In this document: piece by piece, positions 48,557 to 56,583 of the stretch
Position numbering within the stretch: the stretch's first letter is position 1
How the letters are laid out: every line of letters starts with the position of its first letter
From: Sphingomonadales bacterium
GTDB lineage: Bacteria > Pseudomonadota > Alphaproteobacteria > Sphingomonadales > Govanellaceae
Reading direction: 5' to 3'
DNA: 64,000 nucleotides
Assembly: GCA_019455285.1 (NCBI GenBank)
Contig: JACFMS010000003.1
Coordinates: forward strand, 72,909 to 136,908
Program-made: the position numbers and the translations under genes
The notes under the pieces: model-generated
The model's database searches: none
What the model was told of the DNA's origin: nothing
What the model saw: only the letters and a program-made list of their open reading frames with translations

Positions 48557-48763
48557 ATGGCCGTGGATAAGCTTTTTTTGCCGGAGACCGGTTTCGTCCG
48601 CCTCCCCACAGTCCTAGCTCATATCCCCGTCAGCAAGAGTCTTTGGTGGGAGGGGGTCCGAACCGGACGTTTCCCCAAGCCCGTCAAGCTAGCGCCCCGC
48701 GTAACGGCATGGAGAGTTGAGGAAGTTCGCTGTCTCATCCGTAGCCTTGGGCGTAAAACCTAG
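48557..48763 (+). CDS. AlpA-like regulator / excisionase
   Basis: This 68-residue protein with a MerR-like winged helix-turn-helix is of the AlpA family (ETGFVRLPTVLAHIPVSKSLWWEGVRTGRFPKPVKLAPRVTAWRVEEVRCL pattern, with FPKP and the TAWR-type segment as hallmarks). ATG 48557 has AGGGA 8 bp upstream; an in-frame ATG at 48539 is possible. AlpA proteins control integrase genes or act as recombination directionality factors in P4-like elements. It lies 10 kb from the integrase, in the middle of the element, which is unusual. Confidence 0.85.
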   Translation: MAVDKLFLPETGFVRLPTVLAHIPVSKSLWWEGVRTGRFPKPVKLAPRVTAWRVEEVRCLIRSLGRKT

Positions 48764-49089
48764 TGATGACAGCTTTCAACCTGGGCGGTCGCCAGACGCT
48801 GGCGGGTTGAAGGTTAGGGGTACCAGGGGGCGCAGCAATACCCAAAACGCAGTCCGAAAGGTGAAAAGCGTTGCTGCCGGTGGGTCGTCTCCCATTGTAA
48901 TTAGTCACCAACCTTGTCGCGAGGCGCATGATGCGACGACAAGGGCCTGAAGCGACGGGCCGGCTCCGGCAAGCACGCTCATGGCTAGGACCAGCCTCAC
49001 CTATGGTGGGGCTGGTCGTCCTATGCCATCACTCAGGGTCTCACCAACAAGCACTGGTGAGGAGTAGGGGTAAGTTGAGGTAATCGCAG
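48764..49089 (+). ncRNA. Candidate structured RNA region downstream of the AlpA-like gene
   Basis: This 326-bp stretch has no convincing gene but strong hairpin potential. A 13-bp stem (48989-49001 with 49005-49017, one G-T wobble, loop TAT) is followed by CTCACCA (49040-49046) pairing with TGGTGAG (49055-49061). No T-run follows either hairpin, so a simple terminator is unlikely. It could be a structured leader for the gene at 49090, a small RNA, or an origin-like structure. Confidence 0.35.
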
Positions 49090-49365
49090 ATGGTTGAAAG
49101 AAAAAAAAGAACTCCTCAGTCTCAGACAGAGTCTCTGTCTGAACGAACTCAGGTTTCAGACGACAGAACCCCTAACAGCCAACAAAGAACTGAGACCTGC
49201 ATCTGGTGTAATATACACATAACCCGGTGTAAAAACGGCGGCGCGCCGAAAAAATTTTGCTCGGATAATCACCGAATGAGCTATTTCACCGCGGCTCGCA
49301 GATATGGCGACGACGCCTTCCATCGCGGCCTAATCTCCCTGGAAGATTTAAAGCGTTATCTATGA
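49090..49365 (+). CDS. Small zinc-ribbon-like hypothetical protein
   Basis: This 91-residue protein has a charged, Ser/Gln-rich N-terminus (residues 1-35) followed by CIWCNIHITRCKNGGAPKKFCSDNH, a CxxC...C...CxxxH arrangement typical of a small zinc-binding module. The end is RRYGDDAFHRGLISLEDLKRYL. Similar small zinc proteins occur in phages and integrated elements; I do not know a function. A hairpin-rich leader precedes it and a repeat-dense non-coding block follows. Confidence 0.62.
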   Translation: MVERKKRTPQSQTESLSERTQVSDDRTPNSQQRTETCIWCNIHITRCKNGGAPKKFCSDNHRMSYFTAARRYGDDAFHRGLISLEDLKRYL

Positions 49366-49670
49366 CCGTGCACGGTGCTCTGAGGTGGCATCTCCGCCTT
49401 CGGGGTACCCAAGGTGCGGCCCTGGTAGGCACCCCCTAAAACTGGCTTAAATTCCCTTTCGCAAATTTGATTTGAACGAATTATGGGACATGTACGCGCC
49501 TACGCGTGTGCGTGCACGCGAAGGATATGTTCGCGTTCGGATGCGTTCGGATGCGTTCGGATGCGTTCGGATGCGTTCGATTACCTTTGCTATTGCCCTT
49601 AATGAGGCCTACTGACAGCGTATTCAGCTTTGCAGGATCTAGGGAAAACTGCAAATTCACAGGTGGATAG
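49366..49670. other. Non-coding block with iteron-like direct repeats (left part)
   Basis: No convincing gene lies here. The decamer GCGTTCGGAT is repeated in tandem from 49533 to 49579 (four full copies and a partial fifth). Just before it, 49496-49522 is rich in alternating GC/CG steps (CGTGTGCGTGCACGCG). The repeat resembles plasmid iterons in form, which hints at a replication or regulator-binding role within the element. A minus-strand open frame spans it but its product is low-complexity across the repeat. Confidence 0.5.
49533..49579 (+). repeat. Tandem decamer repeat, about 4.7 copies
   Basis: GCGTTCGGAT starts at 49533, 49543, 49553 and 49563, with a last partial copy at 49573. Copies are identical, so the array is recent or maintained. 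The 10-bp period puts every copy on the same face of the helix. Confidence 0.85.
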
Positions 49671-49859
49671 ATGACCAAACCCCGGTCGACGACGTCAGCG
49701 CCGAACCCGTCCAGGCTGGGGGCTTTGAACAAGCTCAAGATGGCGGACTTGTTGGAGGAAAACAGCCAGTTGGAGGGGGTGTCTCCAGAAACCAGGGCGA
49801 AAGCGATCAGAATCGCTTATAACCTCCGCAAAATCCACGCCTACCGCAACCAGTGTTAA
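49671..49859 (+). CDS. Short hypothetical protein within the repeat-rich block
   Basis: This 62-residue frame begins MTKPRSTTSAPNPSRLGALNKLKMADLLEENSQLEG and ends in a helical VSPETRAKAIRIAYNLRKIHAYRNQC. AGGTGG lies 7-12 bp before the ATG. The helix-rich, basic composition is plausible for a small DNA-binding or accessory protein, but I recognise no family, and the frame could be fortuitous. Confidence 0.4.
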   Translation: MTKPRSTTSAPNPSRLGALNKLKMADLLEENSQLEGVSPETRAKAIRIAYNLRKIHAYRNQC

Positions 49860-50241
49860 CGACCAAAACTATGAAGCTCTGGGTTACAAAATGTTACGCC
49901 TCCACGTTACCAGTTCTTCTAATGACATTACAAATTGTCACATGTGAACCGCGTGACGAATTGTTACTCGTGGAGTGAGGAATGTCACACCCGGCCTCGT
50001 GCACGCGCGCATTTAGGGGCCATTACACATCGCTGTGATGAATTTAGGTATATGCTACGAGCATTCTTGTAGGAATGCTTAGGGGACCTATTCGCGGCCA
50101 CATGAACTCTGATGCGTTTGCAACGCGTTTGTAACGCGTTACAAACTGCCCACGTCAATTGGACATCATTTCTAACCGTGTAACAAATACCTATCTGAAA
50201 AATGAGGGCCTTCTGTGCGTTTGCGCGCGCGAGGGGGAGAG
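49860..50241. other. Non-coding block with large palindrome and inverted repeats (right part)
   Basis: No gene is visible. A perfect 20-bp palindrome, GTTTGTAACGCGTTACAAAC, occupies 50127-50146, preceded by an overlapping half-copy (GCGTTTGCAACGCG). An imperfect 15-bp inverted pair lies at 49927-49941 and 49953-49967, inside a wider CTCCACG/CGTGGAG pair (49900-49906, 49969-49975). Many GTTAC/GTGAC/GTCAC motifs recur. The block lies downstream of the defence genes' 3' end and looks like a regulatory or replication region. Confidence 0.5.
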
Positions 50242-52332
50242 TTAGTTGCTCCCGAACAGATCGCCCAGAAACTCTGACCCCGGTTGCAGGCCGGTAACCA
50301 GCAGATACTCCCGGGCCCTGGTGCAGGCCACATACAAAAGGTGGCGTTCAGTGTTATACACCTCCTCCAAATCGGCGGCATCGCTCAGGGCTTCGATGCG
50401 GCCCTGAAGGGGCAGCACCTCGTCATCACAGGCCATGACGGCAACGGCGCGAAACTCCATCCCCTTGGCCTGGTGCATCAAGCCCACCACTATGGCGTCC
50501 GCCTTTGCCATGTCTTGAGTGCTTAATGGCATGGCGGGTATATCGGCCAGATCCACAACGGCTAGCGCCCGGGCCATTTGATGGTCGCTGCGGACGAATA
50601 CGCCGATCTCCTGCGGCGCCATGCCCCCGTTGATCCTGTCACTGATAAAAGCCGCCACGGCCGCAACCTCGTCGTCCTCAGCGTCGAACAACTGGATCAC
50701 CGGCTGCGGCCCATCAAACACAGACACGGTCCCCCCGCGACCTTCCGCATTTCCGTCTACGTCGCTCAGCGCCGCTGGCAGCAGGCGGTCCGCCTGGGTG
50801 CGTATTTGATGTGAGGTGCGATAGTTGATACGAAGAGTGTGGGAGCGGCCGCGAATATCCACACCACACGATTTCCAGGAAAACGGCTGCTGAAATATCC
50901 GTTGGCCCAGATCCCCGGCCAAAAACAACCCATCCGGCCGATCGCCAGCCAAGGCCGAAAGAAAGCGCAATTCGGCAATGCTGATATCCTGTGCCTCATC
51001 CACAACGGCAAAATCAAACGGACGAACGGCATGGCCCCCATAATGCGCCGATAGCTTTGCGAATATTTCCGCCTGGGTGACCTCCCGACGGGCCCGAAGC
51101 TCGCCCCGCACCTGGCTGAAGACAGACCACAGATCTTCCCGCTGACGGCCGCCGATGCGGGTCTTGCGGCCCAGCCGGGCGACATCACGGTAGCCTTCCC
51201 AACTGTCGATTTGCCAGGCATCCACCACGTCGGTCCACTCGCCATAGAGAAAGCCTGGGCTGAAGGAACTCTTAGCCGCCTGCGCGGCGGCTTGGAGTGC
51301 CGCACGGATGCTGTGCTCCGTCGCCAAGGCGGCGACGCCAAAATGGTTCGCATAAAGCTCCTGGCCCAGCTCCGCCAGGGTTTTCACCGCGATGCGATCG
51401 GAAACATCCGGTTCATTACCCGCCAGCACCCACAGTTTGCGGCGCAAGGCCTGAACCAAGGCGGGGGAGAAGGTCGCCAACACCACCTTGGCCCCCGGGT
51501 GCTGCCGCGCCAAATGCACGGCGCGGTGCAACGCCACCACGGTTTTGCCGGTTCCGGCCGAGCCCGATACCCGGGCCGGACCAGAATAGATGCGCTCCAC
51601 CAGCGCCGCTTGCGCCGGGTGCAGGAACACCGCCCATTTCTCCCACGGATAATCCAGCGCCCGTGATAGTTCTTCCACATTGTCCAGGGTGCGGAAGCGC
51701 CGCGCCGCATCCGGGTGCGCAAAGGGGTCTTGCGAAACGGCCGCAATCACCGGCGGCGTCAGTTCCCCCGTGGTGACATAATTTAACAGCGCCTCCACCG
51801 CCTCTTCCGGCAAATGGTTGGCAAGCTCGAAGAAGCTGTCTTCCGAAGCGTCGTGAACATCACCGATCCAGTCCGCCGGCACGCCAACGGCCATCAAATC
51901 ATTATGGCTGAGGTTGCGGAACAACGGCGGCAGAAAGCGTTCCTGGCGCACATCCGCAGCGGCGGCAGAGGCCAACGGCGCAGGCGTGACGATCTCCGCC
52001 ACCCGCTCGCGGATTTCCACCATTTGCATGGCGCCGGTGGTGGGGTGGCGTTCCAGCTTGCGCCGTTCCGCCCAGCCATAGGCGTCGTCGTGATGGCCCA
52101 CATAGGCAAGCAATAGGCTGTCACTGGTTTTATGAAGAATGATGCGGATATCCGCATTCACCCGGGCCGACCAGAAGTTCTTGTCCCTGGCGCCATCCAA
52201 TTTGTGAAGCGACAGACCCGGCGCGGCGGGGTTCATTTGCAGGTCAAAGGCCGTGGTCTTCACCGCCTTCTGCTCCTGCGCGGTTAGTTTGCCCAGGCTA
52301 TCCGTGAAGGTGTTGGCGATGAGGAAGTTCAT
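50242..52332 (-). CDS. UvrD-like helicase with N-terminal RelE-like domain
   Basis: This 696-residue protein has two parts. Residues 1-90 resemble a RelE/YoeB-type fold: FTDSLGKLTAQEQKAVKTTAFDLQMNP, then LSLHKLDGARDKNFWSARVNADIRIILHK and LLLAYVGHHDDAYGWAERRKL. From about 230 comes a superfamily 1 helicase: Walker A GSAGTGKT at 257-264, DEAQ at 445-448, INYRTSHQIR, and the C-terminal HQAKGMEFRAVAVMAC and YVACTRAREYLLV motifs. UvrD-like helicases and RelE RNases both occur in phage defence. The gene overlaps the DUF559 gene (ATGA) as the last gene of the minus-strand defence region. Function is inferred only. Confidence 0.85.
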   Translation of the reverse strand: MNFLIANTFTDSLGKLTAQEQKAVKTTAFDLQMNPAAPGLSLHKLDGARDKNFWSARVNADIRIILHKTSDSLLLAYVGHHDDAYGWAERRKLERHPTTGAMQMVEIRERVAEIVTPAPLASAAAADVRQERFLPPLFRNLSHNDLMAVGVPADWIGDVHDASEDSFFELANHLPEEAVEALLNYVTTGELTPPVIAAVSQDPFAHPDAARRFRTLDNVEELSRALDYPWEKWAVFLHPAQAALVERIYSGPARVSGSAGTGKTVVALHRAVHLARQHPGAKVVLATFSPALVQALRRKLWVLAGNEPDVSDRIAVKTLAELGQELYANHFGVAALATEHSIRAALQAAAQAAKSSFSPGFLYGEWTDVVDAWQIDSWEGYRDVARLGRKTRIGGRQREDLWSVFSQVRGELRARREVTQAEIFAKLSAHYGGHAVRPFDFAVVDEAQDISIAELRFLSALAGDRPDGLFLAGDLGQRIFQQPFSWKSCGVDIRGRSHTLRINYRTSHQIRTQADRLLPAALSDVDGNAEGRGGTVSVFDGPQPVIQLFDAEDDEVAAVAAFISDRINGGMAPQEIGVFVRSDHQMARALAVVDLADIPAMPLSTQDMAKADAIVVGLMHQAKGMEFRAVAVMACDDEVLPLQGRIEALSDAADLEEVYNTERHLLYVACTRAREYLLVTGLQPGSEFLGDLFGSN

Positions 52333-52766
52333 TTTCGATCACTCGCTCCGCGTTGTCCTCCTCCGCAAAGCGGGGGAGGGGAACCGCCGAAGGCGGTGGA
52401 GGGGGCGGCTCCGCGCACAGCTACCGCTGCGATCATGGCGAAAACATTGCCGAGCCCGCGCTCGTTTAGAATGTCCGCTGCCTTGAACCGCAACACTTCG
52501 ATCCCGCGCTGCGCCAGCCATGCCGCTCGTCGTTCGTCATGTGCGGCCTGCGCGGCGCCGTCATGGACTGCTCCGTCGACTTCGACAGCGAGCTGGTGAG
52601 AGGCGCAGTAGAAATCAAGAATGTACGGTCCGATCGGATACTGTCGCCGAAAGCGCAATCCGCCGCAGCGTGTGCCGCGCAGCTGCTGCCACAGCAGAAC
52701 TTCCGGCAGCGTCATCTTACGCCGCAAGGCACGGGCGCGCTTGAATGTCAGGGCCGGCGCACGCAT
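52329..52766 (-). CDS. DUF559 endonuclease-like protein
   Basis: This 145-residue protein has a DUF559 core, a very-short-patch-repair (Vsr)-like PD-(D/E)XK nuclease fold: RARALRRKMTLPEVLLWQQLR, FRRQYPIGPYILDFYCASHQLAVEVDGAVHD with the acidic metal ligands, and WLAQRGIEVLRFKAADIL. The core ends near residue 117. The last 28 residues are encoded by a dispersed repeat (52359-52412) that has entered the reading frame. It is coupled to the helicase gene by ATGA. DUF559 genes are often carried next to restriction-modification genes. Confidence 0.9.
   Translation of the reverse strand: MRAPALTFKRARALRRKMTLPEVLLWQQLRGTRCGGLRFRRQYPIGPYILDFYCASHQLAVEVDGAVHDGAAQAAHDERRAAWLAQRGIEVLRFKAADILNERGLGNVFAMIAAVAVRGAAPSTAFGGSPPPLCGGGQRGASDRK
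52359..52412 (+). repeat. Dispersed GC-rich repeat, copy C
   Basis: CTCCGCAAAGCGGGGGAGGGG followed by ACCGCC-GAA-GGCGGT and GGAGGGGGCGG is the inverse-orientation relative of copies at 52768-52821 and 53614-53667. It contains its own short hairpins and lies inside the 3' end of the DUF559 gene. Confidence 0.7.
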
Positions 52767-52767
52767 C

Positions 52768-52821
52768 CGCCCCCTCCACCATGCTGCGCATGGTCCCCCT
52801 CCCCCGCTTTGCGGGTGAGGA
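52768..52821 (-). repeat. Dispersed GC-rich repeat, copy A
   Basis: This copy lies directly before the DUF559 start codon. It is part of a longer direct repeat of about 90 bp (52762-52856) shared with 53608-53701. Read on the minus strand, the bases before it (52822-52886) encode DDEMMKVLSA-stop, resembling the end of the methyltransferase gene (GDEVMKVFSA-stop). Confidence 0.75.
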
Positions 52822-52886
52822 TCATGCCGAAAGTACCTTCATCATCTCGTCGTCCGCAAAAGATCGGCCTCTTTCAACATATTGCT

Positions 52887-53612
52887 CTAAAACGGTATTT
52901 CCTCATCCTCAATCTGCTGGTGCATAGCCTTAATCTCGGCCATCCGAGCCTTCGTCGCGGAATCACTTGTGAGAATGGACGCGATTTCTTCGGCGACACC
53001 GGCGGCATCCCGCCCCCGTCGCAGAATTGCTTGGTCCTTCGATATGAAGCCTTTTGGGTCTTCATCCATTCTCAAGGAAATAATTTTCATCCCTCGGCCT
53101 AACGCGAAGCCAATCTCCTGCTGTGTCCAAACGCTTTCCGAGAACCCGCGCGTATGGATAGTCAGCATGGCGTCCATTGTAAATAATGCCCGCTCAATTT
53201 CCTTCTGCCATTCCTTTGTCGGTGTTATGTCTTCGTGTGCAACGAACCCCGCAATGTGATGGGATGCGAGCGTTTCCTTCAAACGCTTCGCTTTATCCTT
53301 GTGAATCGCAATATGACTTACGAAGAGGCGGAAAACGTCATTCTGCTGCCAAACCTGAGGTGGGGAGACCGCGAAGGAAGCTATTGACGGTATGTTGACT
53401 TCCAGCTCCTCAGCTATGGCTGTTAAAACCTTGTCATCTGCGTTCTTCAATGCTTCCTTCGAATACACCCATTTGCTGTTGTAACTGATCGGACCGGACG
53501 GAGGAGAAATGCCAAAAGCATTTAGAAAGACGTCAATGTCGGAATAGCCATACTTGGCTTGCAATTCCCTACCAAGCTTGTCGATCAGTTCCAGTCGCTG
53601 TTTGACTCGCAT
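52887..53612 (-). CDS. TIR-domain protein, candidate defence NADase
   Basis: This 241-residue protein has an N-terminal helical domain of unknown type (residues 1-80: LIDKLGRELQAKYGYSDIDVFLNAFGI, then NSKWVYSKEALKNADDKVLTAIAEELE). A TIR domain follows from about 93 to 200: VFRLFVSHIAIHKDKAKRLKETL, then IERALFTMDAMLTIHTRGFSES and VWTQQEIGFALGRG. Glu166 is the probable catalytic residue of NAD-cleaving TIR proteins. Such proteins kill or arrest phage-infected cells by NAD depletion. The gene is bracketed by a duplicated repeat, lies between the methyltransferase and DUF559 genes, and has lower GC than both. Confidence 0.88.
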   Translation of the reverse strand: MRVKQRLELIDKLGRELQAKYGYSDIDVFLNAFGISPPSGPISYNSKWVYSKEALKNADDKVLTAIAEELEVNIPSIASFAVSPPQVWQQNDVFRLFVSHIAIHKDKAKRLKETLASHHIAGFVAHEDITPTKEWQKEIERALFTMDAMLTIHTRGFSESVWTQQEIGFALGRGMKIISLRMDEDPKGFISKDQAILRRGRDAAGVAEEIASILTSDSATKARMAEIKAMHQQIEDEEIPF

Positions 53613-53613
53613 C

Positions 53614-53667
53614 CGCCCCCTCCACCATGCTGCGCATGGTCCCCCTCCCCCGCTTTGCGGGTGAGGA
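53614..53667 (-). repeat. Dispersed GC-rich repeat, copy B
   Basis: Identical to copy A (52768-52821) over its full length. It fills the gap between the methyltransferase stop (53668) and the TIR start codon (53612). Confidence 0.75.
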
Positions 53668-56583
53668 TCATGCCGAGAACACCTTCATCACCTCGTCGCC
53701 CAGGTGGTTGATGACTTTCACCGCGATGCGGCCGGATTTGGGTTTGGGGAAGGGGCGTGACGTATCGCTATGCAGGCTCTCCCAGGCTTCCTCGTCAATC
53801 TCGGCTTTGAGGGTGGTTTTCAGCGCCTTATAGGGATCGTTGGCGCCCAGGAAGTAGGCGTGGCGGACGAAGAAGCTTTCCTCGTTATAGTCGGTATCCA
53901 GCATCCACAGGGCGATGCCGTCGGTGCCCTCGCTCACCACCTCGCCGGTTTGCGGCTTGAACACATCGACGCCATAGACCCGCACCCGGATCATGCCATC
54001 ACCCGCATCCTCGATCTTGATGTCGGGTTCGCCAAAGATCACAAACAGGTTGCCGGTGGCGGTGGATTTCAAATCGCCGCCCATGTGCAGATCGGGGTTC
54101 ATGCGCGCTTTTAAGACCGGCACGCGGCCCAGCTTGTCAAACTCCGCCGAGTGGGCGTCATAGTTGAAGGCGCAGGCAATCAGCACGTCAAACCCGGCGT
54201 CGCCCGCCTCCCGCGCGGCGGCCACCAGATCGGGGCGGCTCACCGTGCCGAACTCCGGCCCGATGAACACCCCGGCGCGGCGTTGTTTATCGCCTTCCAT
54301 AAACACGCCTTCGGCGCAGATGAAATTGCCGGGCCAGCCCGTAAGGCTCGTGAACGTGATGCGGTCTTCCTTGTGGGCCTGCTGCACCCCGGCGGTTTTC
54401 AGGTTTTCCAATATCATGTGGGCGAAATCGGTGACGATGTCGTCCTTACCCGGCGCGCCATACCGGCCTTCGGCGGCGGCCAGGGTATCGATCAGTTCGT
54501 CATCCCAATCCACCGCCAGGGTGCGGTGGGGCGACAGGCTTTCCACGGTGAACGGCCCGGCCACCCGCACCCGGCCATTGTCCACGTAAGGCTTGTCGTA
54601 GAGATATTCAAACTCGGCCTTGGCGGCGATGGAGGCGTCAATTTCCCGCTGCCGGGCGATGCGGGCGTCCCAGAATTGCGCCAGCGCTTTTTTGGCCGGC
54701 GCGGGCCACTGGTCTGGTGCTGCGCGGGGGATTTCCCATTCCATGAAGCCGGCGGCGGGCGCGGCCTCGCCGGAGGGCAACGACACCTCCCCCATTTGCC
54801 GAAAGTCGATGGTCTTGCCGGCGCGGCCGCCGGTTTCCACCTTGAACGGTGTCCCGTGACCTTTCAGCGCCGCGTTGAGCGCAGCGCGTGCCGCATCCAC
54901 CGCGGGCTGCTTTTGATCCCAGATGACGTCAATCTCGGCGTTGTTGGCGATGGATTTCAGGGTGATGTGCGGCACGCGCTCGTAAACAAAGCCGTGGCGG
55001 ATGTCGCCCCGGGTGGGGGTGGTTTTGGGCACTTGCCTTGTCACCTCCCCTTCCTTGTGCTGGCCTTCCGGGCTGTCGGCCAGCAGGTAATAGGGATAGC
55101 GCGCGCCCATCAGGCGCGATCGGGCCAGCGCAATGGCAACGCGGCTGGTATCAATGGTGATCCAGCGCCGCCCCCACTGTTCCGCCACATACGCCGTGGT
55201 GCCGGAGCCGCAGGTGGGGTCCAGCACCAGATCACCCGGATCGGTGGTCATCAGGATGCAGCGTTCGACTGTTTTGGAGCCAGTCTGTACGACATAGATT
55301 TTATCATCAGTGAAGTTACCGGTTCCCGTATCAGTCCAAATATTTGAGATCGGAAGGACACCAGAATCTGAATGAAAGCGGCGATAACGGAAGCTATTTG
55401 AGGCGAGGTGTAGACGTTCTGACCTCGCGAGACGTTGTATTCCTGCGGAATAGTTTGGCTTCCAATGCGAGTTTTTAGGCCAAGGGTCTTGTATTATACC
55501 TCGGTAGCTATACGGTTGCGGTTCTGAAGCGCGTCCCTGAGAAATTAAATTGTCAGGATTATATGGACGCGCTCCGCTTGGAATCGCTTGACCTTCGTCC
55601 TTCTCCTTAACGCTAACACTTCGGTAGCTGAAATCATTTAGTAATAGCCAAGTTGCATTTCCGCTCCCTAACTCAAATGGTTTTTCGCGGTATATTGGGC
55701 GAACCTTGAGCCGTTCTTTGTTTTTGCAGAACCAAACAATGTAATCTGCAACGTTGGATACCGCATTTGCTGAAAACCCGTAAGTTTTTTGTACGACCAA
55801 CGTGCTAATGGCATTCTCTTCCCCAAACACCTCATCCATCAGCGCCCGCACCCGGTGTACGTTTTCGTCGCCGATCTGCACGAAGATGGAGCCGCTTTCA
55901 TGCAGCAAGTCCCGCGCCACGGTGAGGCGATCACGCAAATACGTCAGGTATGAATGAATGCCGTCGCGCCAGGTGTCGCGGAAGGCGCGCACCTGTTCCG
56001 GTTCCCGGGTGATGTGATCCTTGGCGCCGTCCTTCACATCGCGGGATGTGGTGGACCACTGGAAGTTACTGTTGAACTTGATGCCATAGGGCGGATCGAA
56101 ATAGATGCATTGCACTTGTCCCCGCAGCCCTTCCCGCTCCGCCAGGCTGGCCATCACGGATAAACTGTCGCCCGATATCATGCGGTTGGACCAGTGCTGA
56201 TCGTGGGCGTAAAATTCCGTCTTGGCTTCCAGATCAAGGCCGTTGAAATCGGCAAACAGATCGGGCATGGCGGGATGGGCTTCGGCGGCGCGCGCCTTTG
56301 ACACCCGCTTTAAATCATCGATGATGACCTTGGGGTGGACTTTTTCCTGAATATAGAGCGGCGGCGCGTGGACGATCAGGTCGGACCAATCCACCACGTC
56401 CTTGCCGCGCCACACCAGTTGCGGGTCCAGGTCCGGGTTGCGCCGTTCATAGGCCAACTGAATGGGGGTTTTATCTTCCGCCCGCATGACGCTTTCAAAT
56501 TCCGCCGTGGGGATGTTCTTGCGCGTCGCCGCCTCATGCTTCAGCGCTTCCACTTCCAGGGGCTTTTTCGGTTTTTTGGCCAT
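53668..56583 (-). CDS. Type III-like DNA methyltransferase (Mod)
   Basis: This 971-residue site-specific methyltransferase of the N4/N6 beta class has the catalytic motif IV first (CIYFDPPYGIKF, DPPY at 163-166). The AdoMet-binding motif I comes later (VLDPTCGSGTTAYVAEQWGRRWITIDTSR). The long C-terminal half, with TFTSLTGWPGNFICAEGVF and FGEPDIKIE, probably includes target recognition. It pairs with the restriction subunit at 57760-60810, from which it is separated by two short frames. Its ATG overlaps the NYN gene stop (TGATG), so translation is coupled. Confidence 0.93.
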   Translation of the reverse strand: MAKKPKKPLEVEALKHEAATRKNIPTAEFESVMRAEDKTPIQLAYERRNPDLDPQLVWRGKDVVDWSDLIVHAPPLYIQEKVHPKVIIDDLKRVSKARAAEAHPAMPDLFADFNGLDLEAKTEFYAHDQHWSNRMISGDSLSVMASLAEREGLRGQVQCIYFDPPYGIKFNSNFQWSTTSRDVKDGAKDHITREPEQVRAFRDTWRDGIHSYLTYLRDRLTVARDLLHESGSIFVQIGDENVHRVRALMDEVFGEENAISTLVVQKTYGFSANAVSNVADYIVWFCKNKERLKVRPIYREKPFELGSGNATWLLLNDFSYRSVSVKEKDEGQAIPSGARPYNPDNLISQGRASEPQPYSYRGIIQDPWPKNSHWKPNYSAGIQRLARSERLHLASNSFRYRRFHSDSGVLPISNIWTDTGTGNFTDDKIYVVQTGSKTVERCILMTTDPGDLVLDPTCGSGTTAYVAEQWGRRWITIDTSRVAIALARSRLMGARYPYYLLADSPEGQHKEGEVTRQVPKTTPTRGDIRHGFVYERVPHITLKSIANNAEIDVIWDQKQPAVDAARAALNAALKGHGTPFKVETGGRAGKTIDFRQMGEVSLPSGEAAPAAGFMEWEIPRAAPDQWPAPAKKALAQFWDARIARQREIDASIAAKAEFEYLYDKPYVDNGRVRVAGPFTVESLSPHRTLAVDWDDELIDTLAAAEGRYGAPGKDDIVTDFAHMILENLKTAGVQQAHKEDRITFTSLTGWPGNFICAEGVFMEGDKQRRAGVFIGPEFGTVSRPDLVAAAREAGDAGFDVLIACAFNYDAHSAEFDKLGRVPVLKARMNPDLHMGGDLKSTATGNLFVIFGEPDIKIEDAGDGMIRVRVYGVDVFKPQTGEVVSEGTDGIALWMLDTDYNEESFFVRHAYFLGANDPYKALKTTLKAEIDEEAWESLHSDTSRPFPKPKSGRIAVKVINHLGDEVMKVFSA

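Noticed and set aside
49533-49579. Possible CRISPR array
   Set aside because: The decamers are contiguous with no spacers, and no cas genes are present.
49481-49738. Minus-strand frame of 85 codons across the decamer repeats
   Set aside because: Across the array it only translates the tandem repeat (RTHPNA-like), and no ribosome site or neighbour supports it.
54151-55347. Plus-strand open frame of 398 codons antisense to the methyltransferase gene
   Set aside because: The minus-strand frame has clear methyltransferase motifs; the plus frame has no recognisable domain or ribosome site.
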